Below are positions 51,257-59,240 of a DNA stretch of 64,000 nt, one piece after another. The notes beneath the pieces are model-generated. The model was not told the origin of the DNA. It ran no database searches and worked only from the letters and a program-made list of their open reading frames with translations. Source of the DNA: Jejudonia soesokkakensis (GTDB lineage Bacteria > Bacteroidota > Bacteroidia > Flavobacteriales > Flavobacteriaceae). Positions within the stretch are counted from its first letter, which is position 1; the number at the start of each line of letters is the position of its first letter. A program made the position numbers and the translations under genes. The stretch lies in assembly GCF_042664795.1 (NCBI RefSeq), contig NZ_JBHTBN010000001.1, positions 868,001 through 932,000 on the forward strand, read 5' to 3'.

Positions 51257-52309
51257 ATGAGTGAAGTAAAAGCATACGCAGCCAAAAAAGAATCTGGTGA
51301 TTTATCCCAGATCGAAATTGAAAGAAGAGAAACCACCAAAGATGATGTAGCTATTGAGATTACCTACTGCGGGGTGTGTCATAGTGATATTCATACTGTG
51401 CAAAATGATTGGGGAGGGGCAATGTATCCCGTAGTTCCTGGTCATGAAATTATTGGTCGTGTTACACGTGTTGGAGACAATGTAAAGGATTTTAAAAAAG
51501 GAGACTTAGTTGGAGTGGGTTGTATGGTCGATTCCTGCCAAACGTGCGCTAGTTGTAAGGAAGATTTGGAGCAGTACTGTGAAAATGGCGCAACAATGAC
51601 CTACAATGGAGAGGACAAGCATTTGGGCGGACATACTTTTGGAGGCTATTCTGAAAGTATTGTAGTTAATCAGAAATTCGTATTAACCATACCAGAGAAT
51701 CTAGATGAAAAAGCTGTTGCCCCTTTATTATGTGCTGGAATTACCACCTATTCTCCATTACGGCAATGGGATGTAAAGAAAGGTGATAAAGTAGGTGTTA
51801 TTGGATTAGGCGGTCTTGGGCATATGGGAATTAAGTTTGCGCATGCCATGGGCGCTCATGTGGTCATGATCACTACATCTCCCGGAAAAGCTGAAGATGC
51901 TAAAAAATTAGGAGCCGATGAGGTGCTGATTTCCAAAAATGAAGAAGAAATGGAAAAGCATGCTAACTCCTTTGATTTTCTGCTGAATACCATTCCGGTG
52001 GGTCATGATACCAATCCGTATATCAATTTGCTGAAACGAGATGCCACGATGGTTTTGGTGGGTGCCATAGAACCTCTAGATCCTATTCATGGTGGAGGTC
52101 TGGTGCTGAAGCGTAAGCGATTGGCAGGTTCGTTAATTGGCGGTATCAAAGAAACTCAGGAAATGCTAGATTTCTGTGGAGAACATGATATTGTAAGTGA
52201 TGTGGAGATGATCGACATCGAAGAAATTAATACTGCTTACACTCGAGTGAAGGATAATGATGTGAAGTATCGTTTTGTGATCGATATGAAATCGTTGAAG
52301 GAGAGTTAG
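51257..52309 (+). CDS. Zinc-dependent NADP alcohol dehydrogenase (cinnamyl/YahK type)
   Basis: Cytoplasmic zinc enzyme of 350 residues that reduces aldehydes with NADPH. The catalytic zinc ligands fall in CGVCHSDIHT (about residues 37-46) and GHEIIG (about 60-65). The structural-zinc cysteines lie in CMVDSCQTCASCKEDLEQYC, spread over about 94-113. The dinucleotide fold has GLGGLGHMG at about 179-187. It is a complete, stand-alone gene with a terminator downstream. The real substrate is not predictable. Confidence 0.9.
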   Translation: MSEVKAYAAKKESGDLSQIEIERRETTKDDVAIEITYCGVCHSDIHTVQNDWGGAMYPVVPGHEIIGRVTRVGDNVKDFKKGDLVGVGCMVDSCQTCASCKEDLEQYCENGATMTYNGEDKHLGGHTFGGYSESIVVNQKFVLTIPENLDEKAVAPLLCAGITTYSPLRQWDVKKGDKVGVIGLGGLGHMGIKFAHAMGAHVVMITTSPGKAEDAKKLGADEVLISKNEEEMEKHANSFDFLLNTIPVGHDTNPYINLLKRDATMVLVGAIEPLDPIHGGGLVLKRKRLAGSLIGGIKETQEMLDFCGEHDIVSDVEMIDIEEINTAYTRVKDNDVKYRFVIDMKSLKES

Positions 52310-52385
52310 TTTTGCTAGAAGCTAGTAGCTAGAAGCTAGAAGCTAGAAGATAAAAGATAAAAGATAAAAGATAAAAAGTAAAGAG

Positions 52386-52414
52386 CAGGTTTCGTTTTGA
52401 GGCCTGTTTTTTTT
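52386..52414 (+). terminator. Intrinsic terminator after the alcohol dehydrogenase gene
   Basis: CAGGTTTC pairs with GAGGCCTG (with two G-U pairs) and is followed by a run of eight T. It is 77 nt after the dehydrogenase stop codon, in the correct orientation. Confidence 0.75.
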
Positions 52415-52519
52415 ATATAGTGAATTGTGAAACGTGAATCGTGAATCGTTTGAGTGTTGTGGATTGGCAATTTTATAAATAATGAGAGGTCGTTAAAAGG
52501 GGATGTATATTGTTATCAT

Positions 52520-52547
52520 ACACCCCTAAAGTCCCCTCAAGGGGACA
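52520..52547 (-). repeat. 28-nt palindromic dispersed repeat, copy 5
   Basis: Reverse complement of the consensus. Its last bases (CTCAAGGGGACA) are also the start of each 106-bp unit that follows, so the array grew from within this repeat. Confidence 0.8.
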
Positions 52548-52964
52548 GTCCAAGTATTAAACTGTAATATACAATTCGACGTATTATATGTAGCAGATTT
52601 TCACATTCATTGAGTAAAATTGTTGCCGAGCAAATTGTCATCTCAAGGGGACAGTCCAAGTATTAAACTGTAATATACAATTCGACGTATTATGTGTAGC
52701 AGATTTTCACATTCATTGAGTAAAATTGTTGCCGAGCAAATTGTCATCTCAAGGGGACAGTCCAAGTATTAAACTGTAATATACAATTCGACGTATTATG
52801 TGTAGCAGATTTTCACATTCATTGAGTAAAATTGTTGCCGAGCAAATTGTCATCTCAAGGGGACAGTCCAAGTATTAAACTGTAATATACAATTCGACGT
52901 ATTATATGTAGCAGATTTTCACATTCATTGAGTAAAATTGTTGCCGAGCAAATTGTCATCTCAA
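52541..52964. repeat. Tandem array of four 106-bp units
   Basis: Units begin at 52541, 52647, 52753 and 52859, each exactly 106 nt and starting GGGGACAGTCCAAG. A partial unit (GGGACAGC) follows at 52965. The only difference seen between units is one base in a GTATTATATGTAGC (units 1 and 4) versus GTATTATGTGTAGC (2 and 3). The units have no protein-coding frame running across them, so this is a minisatellite or structured-RNA array. Confidence 0.85.
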
Positions 52965-53063
52965 GGGACAGCTAAATATTAAGCAATTTTATACAATTAG
53001 ATACTTTTTAAAAAGTAGGAATTTAAAAACGAATGCTTCGAGTTAAAATAACACTAAATAAAT

Positions 53064-53091
53064 TGTCCCCTTGAGGGGACTTTAGGGGTGT
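53064..53091 (+). repeat. 28-nt palindromic dispersed repeat, copy 6
   Basis: Consensus orientation, identical sequence. Together with the minus-strand copy at 52520 it brackets the 106-bp array as an inverted pair 572 nt long. Confidence 0.8.
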
Positions 53092-53126
53092 TATTCAGAA
53101 TCTTGGCTTTTGTGATATCTACCAAA

Positions 53127-53867
53127 CTAAAAATTCAATTTCTTTTTTCGAAGCTCAAAATTTTGTCCCAGATATACTTTACGCACCATTTCGTCTGCAG
53201 CCAGTTCTTCTGGTTCTCCATGTTTAAGAATACTTCCTTCAAACATCAGATACGTTCTATCTGTAATAGCCAGTGTTTCCTGTACATTATGATCGGTTAT
53301 AAGAATCCCAATGTTCTTATTTTTTAATTGAGCAACAATCCGCTGAATGTCTTCTACCGCTACAGGATCTACTCCGGCAAAAGGTTCATCCAATAAAATA
53401 AAATGAGGATCGGTGGCTAGTGCTCTGGCGATTTCGGTTCTACGGCGTTCACCACCACTTAACAGATCACCTCTGCTTTTTCGGATATGCCCTAAACCAA
53501 ATTCTTCAATAAGCTGGTCTGTTTTTCGTTGCTGCTCTTTTTTTGAAAGCTTGGTAAGCTGCAATACACTCAAGATATTATCCTCAACACTTAATTTTCT
53601 AAAAACCGAAGCTTCCTGAGCCAAATATCCAATTCCGTTTTGAGCACGTTTGTACATAGGATATTTAGTGATTTCGGTGCCTTCTAAAAAGATATTTCCT
53701 CCGTTAGGCTTTATCAGTCCTACAATCATATAAAATGAAGTTGTCTTCCCAGCACCATTTGGCCCTAATAAACCTACGATCTCTCCCTGATTTACTTCCA
53801 CAGTGATTCCTTTAACGACTTTTCTGCCCTTATAGGATTTTACAAGATTTTCAGCTTTTAGTTTCAT
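53127..53867 (-). CDS. lptB: LPS export ABC transporter ATPase
   Basis: ATPase of the LptBFG complex that pulls lipopolysaccharide from the inner membrane. Walker A GPNGAGKTT lies at about residues 36-44, the signature LSGGERRRTEIARAL at about 136-150, and Walker B ILLDEPFAGVDP at about 157-168. The switch His is in ILITDHNV near 190-197. At 246 residues it has the normal length. It is last in the minus-strand group kdsD-tatC-AhpD-like-lptB. A small hairpin (TTCCGCGCAAGCGGAA at 53876-53891) precedes it. Confidence 0.93.
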   Translation of the reverse strand: MKLKAENLVKSYKGRKVVKGITVEVNQGEIVGLLGPNGAGKTTSFYMIVGLIKPNGGNIFLEGTEITKYPMYKRAQNGIGYLAQEASVFRKLSVEDNILSVLQLTKLSKKEQQRKTDQLIEEFGLGHIRKSRGDLLSGGERRRTEIARALATDPHFILLDEPFAGVDPVAVEDIQRIVAQLKNKNIGILITDHNVQETLAITDRTYLMFEGSILKHGEPEELAADEMVRKVYLGQNFELRKKKLNF

Positions 53868-53875
53868 GTGTTCTT

Positions 53876-53891
53876 TCCGCGCAAGCGGAAA
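53876..53891. promoter_or_regulatory. Small hairpin upstream of lptB
   Basis: TTCCGC and GCGGAA pair around GCAA, 9 nt before the lptB start. It could affect lptB translation or be a remnant of the CGC-rich hairpin family. Confidence 0.35.
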
Positions 53892-53966
53892 CCTTTAAAT
53901 TGATTCGAAATTTGTATCGGCAATTCTTAAACGATAAATGTACGGCTAAATTTTCCGAAGCTAAAA

Positions 53967-54314
53967 TTAGTTGTTTTCTAACGCTTCCCAATACTCATAA
54001 GCACGTCTTAAATGTGGAATCACAATAGTACCTCCAATAAGCAAAGACACACTTAATGCTTCAACGACTTCTTCTTTTGAAATGCCAAGTTTAAAACAAG
54101 CCTCTAAGTGGTAGCGCACACAGTCATCACATCGAAGTACCATACTGTTGCCTAATCCTAGTAATTCTTTAGTTTTTTTTGGGAGTGCACCTTCAGCAAA
54201 GGCATTGGTATCCAGGTTAAAAATACGTTTGATAATTTTATTATTATCTGCCAATAGCTTGTCATTCATTTTAGAACGATAGGCATTAAACTCTTCAACG
54301 ATGTTTTCTTTCAT
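53967..54314 (-). CDS. Carboxymuconolactone decarboxylase/AhpD-like protein
   Basis: A 115-residue all-helical protein of the AhpD/CMD fold. The redox-type Cys pair is in RCDDCVRYHLEACFKLG (about residues 59-75), with the usual His following the second Cys. Such proteins often act in peroxide defence, but this small form's partner is unknown. It is located in a conserved minus-strand group and lies 3 nt after tatC. Confidence 0.87.
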   Translation of the reverse strand: MKENIVEEFNAYRSKMNDKLLADNNKIIKRIFNLDTNAFAEGALPKKTKELLGLGNSMVLRCDDCVRYHLEACFKLGISKEEVVEALSVSLLIGGTIVIPHLRRAYEYWEALENN

Positions 54315-54317
54315 ATA

Positions 54318-55181
54318 CTAGTATTTGGAGCGCTGCATTTCTTTTTGTCGTTTGCGTTCTGCTCTTTTTTGATTTCTAACTACTGCTTTTGAAATAAAAA
54401 TACTTATCTCATATAAGATAATCACTGGTACAGCAACAATAACCTGGCTCGCGATATCGGGTGGGGTTATCACTGCTGAAAGTATTAACACTCCAACCAA
54501 AGCAAACTTTCTGTATTTTCGTAATATGTCGGGTGTGACAATGCCAATCTTTGTTAAGAAGTAGATAATGATAGGCAGTTCAAAGATCAATCCGCTGGCA
54601 AGTACCGAAGCCCTTATTAAGCCAATATAGCTACTTAGGTCAAAATCGTTAAATACTTTTTCACTCACCTGATAACTACCTAGGAAGTTGATTGACAAAG
54701 GCGTTACTACATAATACCCAAATAAAACTCCAATAAAAAACAGGAACGAAGCGATAAAAATAAACCCTCTACTGGTTCTGCGTTCGTTACTTTTAAGACC
54801 TGGACTTACAAATTTCCAGAACTCCCAGAGAATATAAGGGAATGCAATAATAAATCCGGCAGTGATAGACGTCCAGATGTGTGCCGAAAACTGCCCGGCA
54901 GGAGTTCTGCTTTGTATTCTGAAAGGTAATTCATTAAAGCAAAAACTATCTTCAAATCCTAGATATGTCGCAGCTCTGCAAAGTAACTGGTAGGTTGGGA
55001 AATCTGCACTTGCCGGCCCCATAAGAAGTGTGTCGAATATAAACGACTTTGCAATAAAGGCTGCCACTCCAATAATCACAACTGCAATAGTTGCCCGAAT
55101 TAAATGCCAACGCAGTTCCTCAAGATGATCTAAAAAAGACATCTCTTTGGCAGCGTCCACTATTTTTTTTCGTCTAGACAT
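54318..55181 (-). CDS. tatC: Twin-arginine translocase subunit TatC
   Basis: Receptor subunit of the Tat pathway for folded proteins. Six hydrophobic helices are visible across 287 residues. The conserved N-terminal MSFLDHLEELRWHL segment (about residues 14-27) and the first-loop Glu region are present. The PFRIQSRTPAG region (about 86-96), SPGLKSNERR (about 131-140) and the LSAVITPPD segment (about 242-250) are characteristic. It is larger than E. coli TatC in the first periplasmic loop, as in other Bacteroidota. No tatA/B genes are nearby. Confidence 0.93.
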   Translation of the reverse strand: MSRRKKIVDAAKEMSFLDHLEELRWHLIRATIAVVIIGVAAFIAKSFIFDTLLMGPASADFPTYQLLCRAATYLGFEDSFCFNELPFRIQSRTPAGQFSAHIWTSITAGFIIAFPYILWEFWKFVSPGLKSNERRTSRGFIFIASFLFFIGVLFGYYVVTPLSINFLGSYQVSEKVFNDFDLSSYIGLIRASVLASGLIFELPIIIYFLTKIGIVTPDILRKYRKFALVGVLILSAVITPPDIASQVIVAVPVIILYEISIFISKAVVRNQKRAERKRQKEMQRSKY

Positions 55182-55189
55182 TTTGTTGG

Positions 55190-55314
55190 TTATCGGTTAT
55201 CGGTTATCGGTTATCGGTTGTGGGTTGTCGGTTATCGGTTGTGGGTTGTCGGTTATCGGTTATCGGTTGTGGGTTATCGGTTGTGGGTTGTCGGTTGTCG
55301 GTTGTTGTGTTCTT
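55190..55314 (+). repeat. GGTTATCGGTTGTGGGTTGTCGG word array
   Basis: A nearly pure run of 8-nt words GGTTATCG and GGTTGTGG/GGTTGTCG lies between the kdsD stop and tatC start on the minus strand. It is one of the cleanest examples of the word repeats in the window and separates two genes expected to be co-transcribed. Confidence 0.8.
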
Positions 55315-55317
55315 AGG

Positions 55318-56283
55318 TTAAATAATTCCTTCTTTGGTAAGGTTGTGGATATGTACTACGCCACAATACTTTCCGTTTTCTTCAGCAAGGATTTGAGTGA
55401 TGCCGTTATCATCCATTAATTGCATGGCTTCGATGGCCATTGCATCATTATTAATTTTTTTAGGATTACTGCTCATAATGTCTTTTGCAGTTAATCCTTG
55501 AAAATTATCTTCTTTGGTAAGCATTCTACGCAAATCTCCGTCGGTAATGATCCCAACAATGCTGTCATTTTCAACTACGGCTGTCACGCCCAACATTTTT
55601 TCAGAAATTTCTACAATAACTTTTTTTACGTCGGTATCAGGATGTACACTTGGTTTTTCATTAAGCGCAGTAAGGTCGCTTACCCGTAGGTATAATTTTT
55701 TTCCAAGAGACCCTCCTGGATGAAACTTTGCGAAATCTTTACTTGAAAATCCGCGTAAATCCAACAAACACATTGCCAGTGCATCCCCAATCACTAATTG
55801 AGCCGTGGTACTGGTTGTAGGAGCAAGATTATTAGGGCAGGCTTCTTTTTCGGCATAGGCATGTAACACAAAATCGGCTCGCTGCCCAAGAAATGACTCT
55901 TTGTTGGAAGTTATTGCGATTAATTTATTTCCAATCGCTTTGATGAGTGGCACTAACACTTTAATTTCAGGGGTGTTTCCACTTTTTGAAATGCAAATTA
56001 CACTATCATTTTTCTGAATCGTCCCTAGATCACCATGGATAGCATCTGCTGCATGCATAAAAATAGCAGGGGTACCGGTAGAATTAAGGGTAGCCACAAT
56101 CTTAGTGGCGATATTGGCACTTTTGCCAATACCTGTTACGATGACCCGACCTTCAGAATTAAAAATATATTGTACTGCTTCTGAAAATTCTGCATCCACC
56201 AAGGTTGCCAAATTCGCAATAGCATTGCTTTCGGTTTCAATGGTTTTTCTGGCAACTGAAATGATTCTATCTTGATTGTTCAA
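55318..56283 (-). CDS. kdsD: Arabinose-5-phosphate isomerase (KdsD/KpsF-type)
   Basis: Cytoplasmic SIS-CBS enzyme that converts ribulose-5-phosphate to arabinose-5-phosphate for Kdo synthesis. The SIS domain is shown by VIVTGIGKSANIATKIVATL (in parts about residues 47-66), FMHAADAIHGDLG (about 75-87) and ICISKSGNTPEIKVL (about 95-109). Two CBS motifs occupy about 205-320. At 321 residues it has the expected length. No kdsA/kdsB gene is within the window. A possible promoter lies 122 nt upstream. Confidence 0.92.
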   Translation of the reverse strand: MNNQDRIISVARKTIETESNAIANLATLVDAEFSEAVQYIFNSEGRVIVTGIGKSANIATKIVATLNSTGTPAIFMHAADAIHGDLGTIQKNDSVICISKSGNTPEIKVLVPLIKAIGNKLIAITSNKESFLGQRADFVLHAYAEKEACPNNLAPTTSTTAQLVIGDALAMCLLDLRGFSSKDFAKFHPGGSLGKKLYLRVSDLTALNEKPSVHPDTDVKKVIVEISEKMLGVTAVVENDSIVGIITDGDLRRMLTKEDNFQGLTAKDIMSSNPKKINNDAMAIEAMQLMDDNGITQILAEENGKYCGVVHIHNLTKEGII

Positions 56284-56404
56284 AATTTATGGCTTTTGAA
56301 AGTTTGTGACTGTCTAATTAATTACTATATTTAGATAGCGAATACAAACCTTACTGTTAAAATCTGGCAACAATGAGCCAGATGTTCGTTTGATAGTTTG
56401 GTTG

Positions 56405-56435
56405 CAAAATTACAATTGTTCCCCTGCATACACAA
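56405..56435 (-). promoter_or_regulatory. Bacteroidota promoter upstream of kdsD
   Basis: On the minus strand TTG (56435-56433) is followed after 20 nt by TAATTTTG (56412-56405), a fit to the TTG/TAnnTTTG pair. The implied leader is about 115 nt, longer than typical, so an alternative nearer promoter cannot be excluded. Confidence 0.4.
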
Positions 56436-56497
56436 TTTTAATTTTATGTGTTCTTTAGAATAAAATTCTTTCATTATAATGCAGTAAAAAAATAAGG

Positions 56498-58693
56498 GTG
56501 ACGCAGACAGATTTATACGCAGCACTTAAAAAATATTTTGGATTTAGTAAATTCAAAGGACTTCAGGAAGAAGTCATACAAAGCATTTTACAAGGGAATA
56601 ACACCTTTGTTATTATGCCTACGGGGGGTGGTAAATCTCTATGTTATCAGCTTCCGGCACTTATAAAAGAAGGAACTGCCATTGTAGTATCTCCACTTAT
56701 TGCTTTAATGAAAAATCAGGTAGATGCGTTGCGCGCTATTTCTTCAGATGATGGGATTGCCCATGTCCTTAACTCTTCCCTCAACAAAACTGAAGTCAAA
56801 CAAGTAATGTCTGATATTACCAATGGTATTACCAAATTACTCTATGTCGCTCCAGAATCATTAACAAAAGACGCTTATGTAGAATTTCTTCAGCAACAAA
56901 CCATTTCATTTGTAGCGATAGACGAAGCTCATTGCATTAGCGAATGGGGACATGATTTTAGACCCGAATACCGAAACTTAAAAAACATTATTCAGCGTAT
57001 AGGCGATAATATTCCTATCATAGGACTTACTGCTACAGCGACTCCAAAAGTACAAGAGGATATTCTTAAAAATTTGTCGATGCAGGATGCCAATACCTTT
57101 AAGGCATCTTTTAATCGTCCTAATTTATACTACGAAATCCGTCCTAAAACCAAGAATGTCGATAGTGATATCACCCGTTTTGTAAAAAAGAATGAAGGGA
57201 AAAGTGGTATTATCTATTGTTTAAGCCGAAAGCGGGTGGAAGAATTAGCACAGATCTTACAGGTTAATGGTATTAAAGCGATTCCGTATCATGCCGGGCT
57301 AGACGCAAAAACACGGGTGAAACATCAGGATATGTTTTTAAAAGAAGATGCAGATGTCGTAGTTGCAACGATTGCTTTTGGGATGGGAATCGATAAGCCA
57401 GACGTACGATTTGTAATTCATAATGATATTCCTAAAAGTATTGAAAGTTATTATCAGGAAACGGGTCGCGCTGGACGCGATGGGGGCGAAGGACATTGCC
57501 TTGCCTTTTATGGGTATAAAGATATAGAGAAACTCGAAAAATTTATGAGCGGCAAACCTGTTGCCGAACAGGAAATTGGCTATGCACTTTTACAGGAAGT
57601 GGTCGCTTTTGCTGAAACTTCTATCTCCCGCCGAAAGTTCATCCTGCATTATTTTGGAGAAGAATTTGACAATGAGACTGGAGAAGGAGGCGATATGGAT
57701 GATAATATGCGCAACCCAAAACAGAAGCATGAAGCCAAAGAGGATGTGGTAAAATTACTTTCAGTTCTACAAAAAACAAATGAACAGTACAAGTCAAAAG
57801 AAGTAGTAAACGTGTTAATAGGAAAGGTAAATGCAATGATTAAGTCGCATCGTACTGACACTCAGGATTTCTTCGGAATAGGTTCTGGAAATGACGATGC
57901 TTACTGGATGGCATTGTTACGTCAGTTGCTCGTAGCAGGATATGTTAAAAAAGACATTGAAAGTTATGGTGTGGTAAAGTTGACTAAGCGCGGACGAGAA
58001 TTTCTGAAACAGCCCAGCTCTTTTATGATGACCGAAGATCATGTGTATAATACGACTACAGATGATACGATTGTTGTCGCTCAAAAAGGAGGAAATGCAA
58101 CGGCAGACGAAAATCTGTTTCGATTATTAAAAGCAGAGCGTAAGAAAGTTGCAGACAAGCTTAATTTACCTCCTTTTGTAATTTTTCAGGATCCATCCTT
58201 GGAAGATATGGCGTTGAAGTATCCTATTACAATGGAAGAACTTTCTAACGTTCATGGGGTAGGAGAGGGAAAAGCAAAAAAATACGGAACATCCTTCTTA
58301 ACACTAATCAATGACTATGTTGAAGAAAATGACATCATGCGCCCAGACGATTTTGTGGTCAAATCTACAGGTTCAAATAGTGCGATTAAATTGTATATCA
58401 TTCAGAATGTAGATAGAAAATTACCTTTAGATACGATAGCCAATTCAAAAGGATTGGAGATTCCCGAATTAATTAAAGAGATGGAGGCTATTGTCTATAG
58501 CGGAACTAAACTCAATATCAATTATTGGATAGACGATTTGCTAGACGAAGACCAACAGGAAGAAATTCATGAGTATTTTCTGGAAGCCGAAAGTGATTCC
58601 ATAGAACTGGCTATGGAAGAATTTGATGGGGATTACGATACCGAAGAACTGCGGCTCTACCGTATCAAGTTTATTAGTGAAGTAGGAAACTAA
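56498..58693 (+). CDS. recQ: ATP-dependent DNA helicase RecQ
   Basis: DNA repair helicase of 731 residues. Motif I is PTGGGKSLCYQLPAL (about residues 40-54), motif II DEAHCISEWGHDFR (about 140-153), motif III GLTATATPKV (about 178-187), and motif VI YYQETGRAGRDG (about 324-335). The RQC region follows, and a long C-terminal extension with an HRDC-like segment (about 520-600) is present. The four zinc-ligating cysteines of E. coli RecQ after motif VI (about residues 375-410 here) are absent; the sequence there is Asp/Gly-rich (GEGGDMDDNM). The start is GTG. Its stop overlaps the convergent gene by 4 nt. Confidence 0.92.
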   Translation: MTQTDLYAALKKYFGFSKFKGLQEEVIQSILQGNNTFVIMPTGGGKSLCYQLPALIKEGTAIVVSPLIALMKNQVDALRAISSDDGIAHVLNSSLNKTEVKQVMSDITNGITKLLYVAPESLTKDAYVEFLQQQTISFVAIDEAHCISEWGHDFRPEYRNLKNIIQRIGDNIPIIGLTATATPKVQEDILKNLSMQDANTFKASFNRPNLYYEIRPKTKNVDSDITRFVKKNEGKSGIIYCLSRKRVEELAQILQVNGIKAIPYHAGLDAKTRVKHQDMFLKEDADVVVATIAFGMGIDKPDVRFVIHNDIPKSIESYYQETGRAGRDGGEGHCLAFYGYKDIEKLEKFMSGKPVAEQEIGYALLQEVVAFAETSISRRKFILHYFGEEFDNETGEGGDMDDNMRNPKQKHEAKEDVVKLLSVLQKTNEQYKSKEVVNVLIGKVNAMIKSHRTDTQDFFGIGSGNDDAYWMALLRQLLVAGYVKKDIESYGVVKLTKRGREFLKQPSSFMMTEDHVYNTTTDDTIVVAQKGGNATADENLFRLLKAERKKVADKLNLPPFVIFQDPSLEDMALKYPITMEELSNVHGVGEGKAKKYGTSFLTLINDYVEENDIMRPDDFVVKSTGSNSAIKLYIIQNVDRKLPLDTIANSKGLEIPELIKEMEAIVYSGTKLNINYWIDDLLDEDQQEEIHEYFLEAESDSIELAMEEFDGDYDTEELRLYRIKFISEVGN

Positions 58694-59163
58694 AACTGCG
58701 ACATCGCCCGCTCCACTTTTTCCCACGTACTCCAGATGTCGGCAAGCAATTCTTTAAAACGTTCTCCGTTCTCTGTTTTCTCTAATTGGTCAAATAAGTC
58801 GTGCATTTCGCCGCGAAGCTGCGGGTACTTATCTGTAACTTCTTTTATAGCCGCCCAAGCTTCTTTATGATCTAAAAATGCTGCTTCAAAAGCGCCAGGA
58901 CAATTTTTAAAGTCCATGGCCTCTATTCCAAAGATATAATTGTCAATAGCTTCTGAAAGTGAAAGTAATCTAGGAGCTTCATTGCGGATTTTACCAAGAG
59001 TTGCATCCGTATTGATAATCGTATTTATGCAGTTTTTTTCTGAAGCATCCGAAACCTCTTCAATCAATAGTTTGGTATTGTTTTTTTCAGCATTCTTACA
59101 CCCCAATAACAGTAAAGGGATTGCTATCATACTGAAAATTCTACATGCTTTTTGTAGGGTCAT
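58690..59163 (-). CDS. Small predicted lipoprotein of unknown function
   Basis: A 157-residue protein with a lipoprotein signal ending in Cys near residue 22 (LLLLGC). The mature part is helical and acidic, with possible heptad stretches. No family name is recognised. It is convergent with recQ and overlaps it by 4 nt at the 3' ends, and is divergent from the cyclophilin-FKBP gene. Likely exposed at the outer membrane or periplasm. Confidence 0.75.
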   Translation of the reverse strand: MTLQKACRIFSMIAIPLLLLGCKNAEKNNTKLLIEEVSDASEKNCINTIINTDATLGKIRNEAPRLLSLSEAIDNYIFGIEAMDFKNCPGAFEAAFLDHKEAWAAIKEVTDKYPQLRGEMHDLFDQLEKTENGERFKELLADIWSTWEKVERAMSQF

Positions 59164-59189
59164 AATTTCTAAATTTTATAGGTGCTTCA

Positions 59190-59220
59190 TTGTGTAATGT
59201 CAAGGCATCTTGTACCTTTG
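59190..59220 (+). promoter_or_regulatory. Bacteroidota promoter for the cyclophilin-FKBP gene
   Basis: TTG at 59190-59192, 20 nt, and TACCTTTG at 59213-59220 match the TTG/TAnnTTTG consensus. The start codon follows 20 nt later, so the leader is very short. Confidence 0.75.
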
Positions 59221-59240
59221 CACCTTCAAAAAATAATATA

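Larger units (their letters stand above)
52310..53126. other. 817-nt spacer with terminator, word repeats and a 106-bp tandem array
   Basis: No gene is seen. It holds CTAGAAG and ATAAAAG tandem words (52314-52380), a terminator (52386-52414), GTGA words (about 52420-52450), the palindromic repeat on the minus strand at 52520, four copies of a 106-bp unit, and a plus-strand palindromic repeat at 53064. Confidence 0.75.

Noticed and set aside
52541..52964. CRISPR array or coding tandem repeat
   Set aside because: The 106-bp units are contiguous with no spacers and no reading frame runs through them.
55147..55419. A 90-residue plus-strand protein with repeated VIGYRLSVIGC-like residues
   Set aside because: It is a translation of the GGTTATCGG word array between tatC and kdsD and has no other support.
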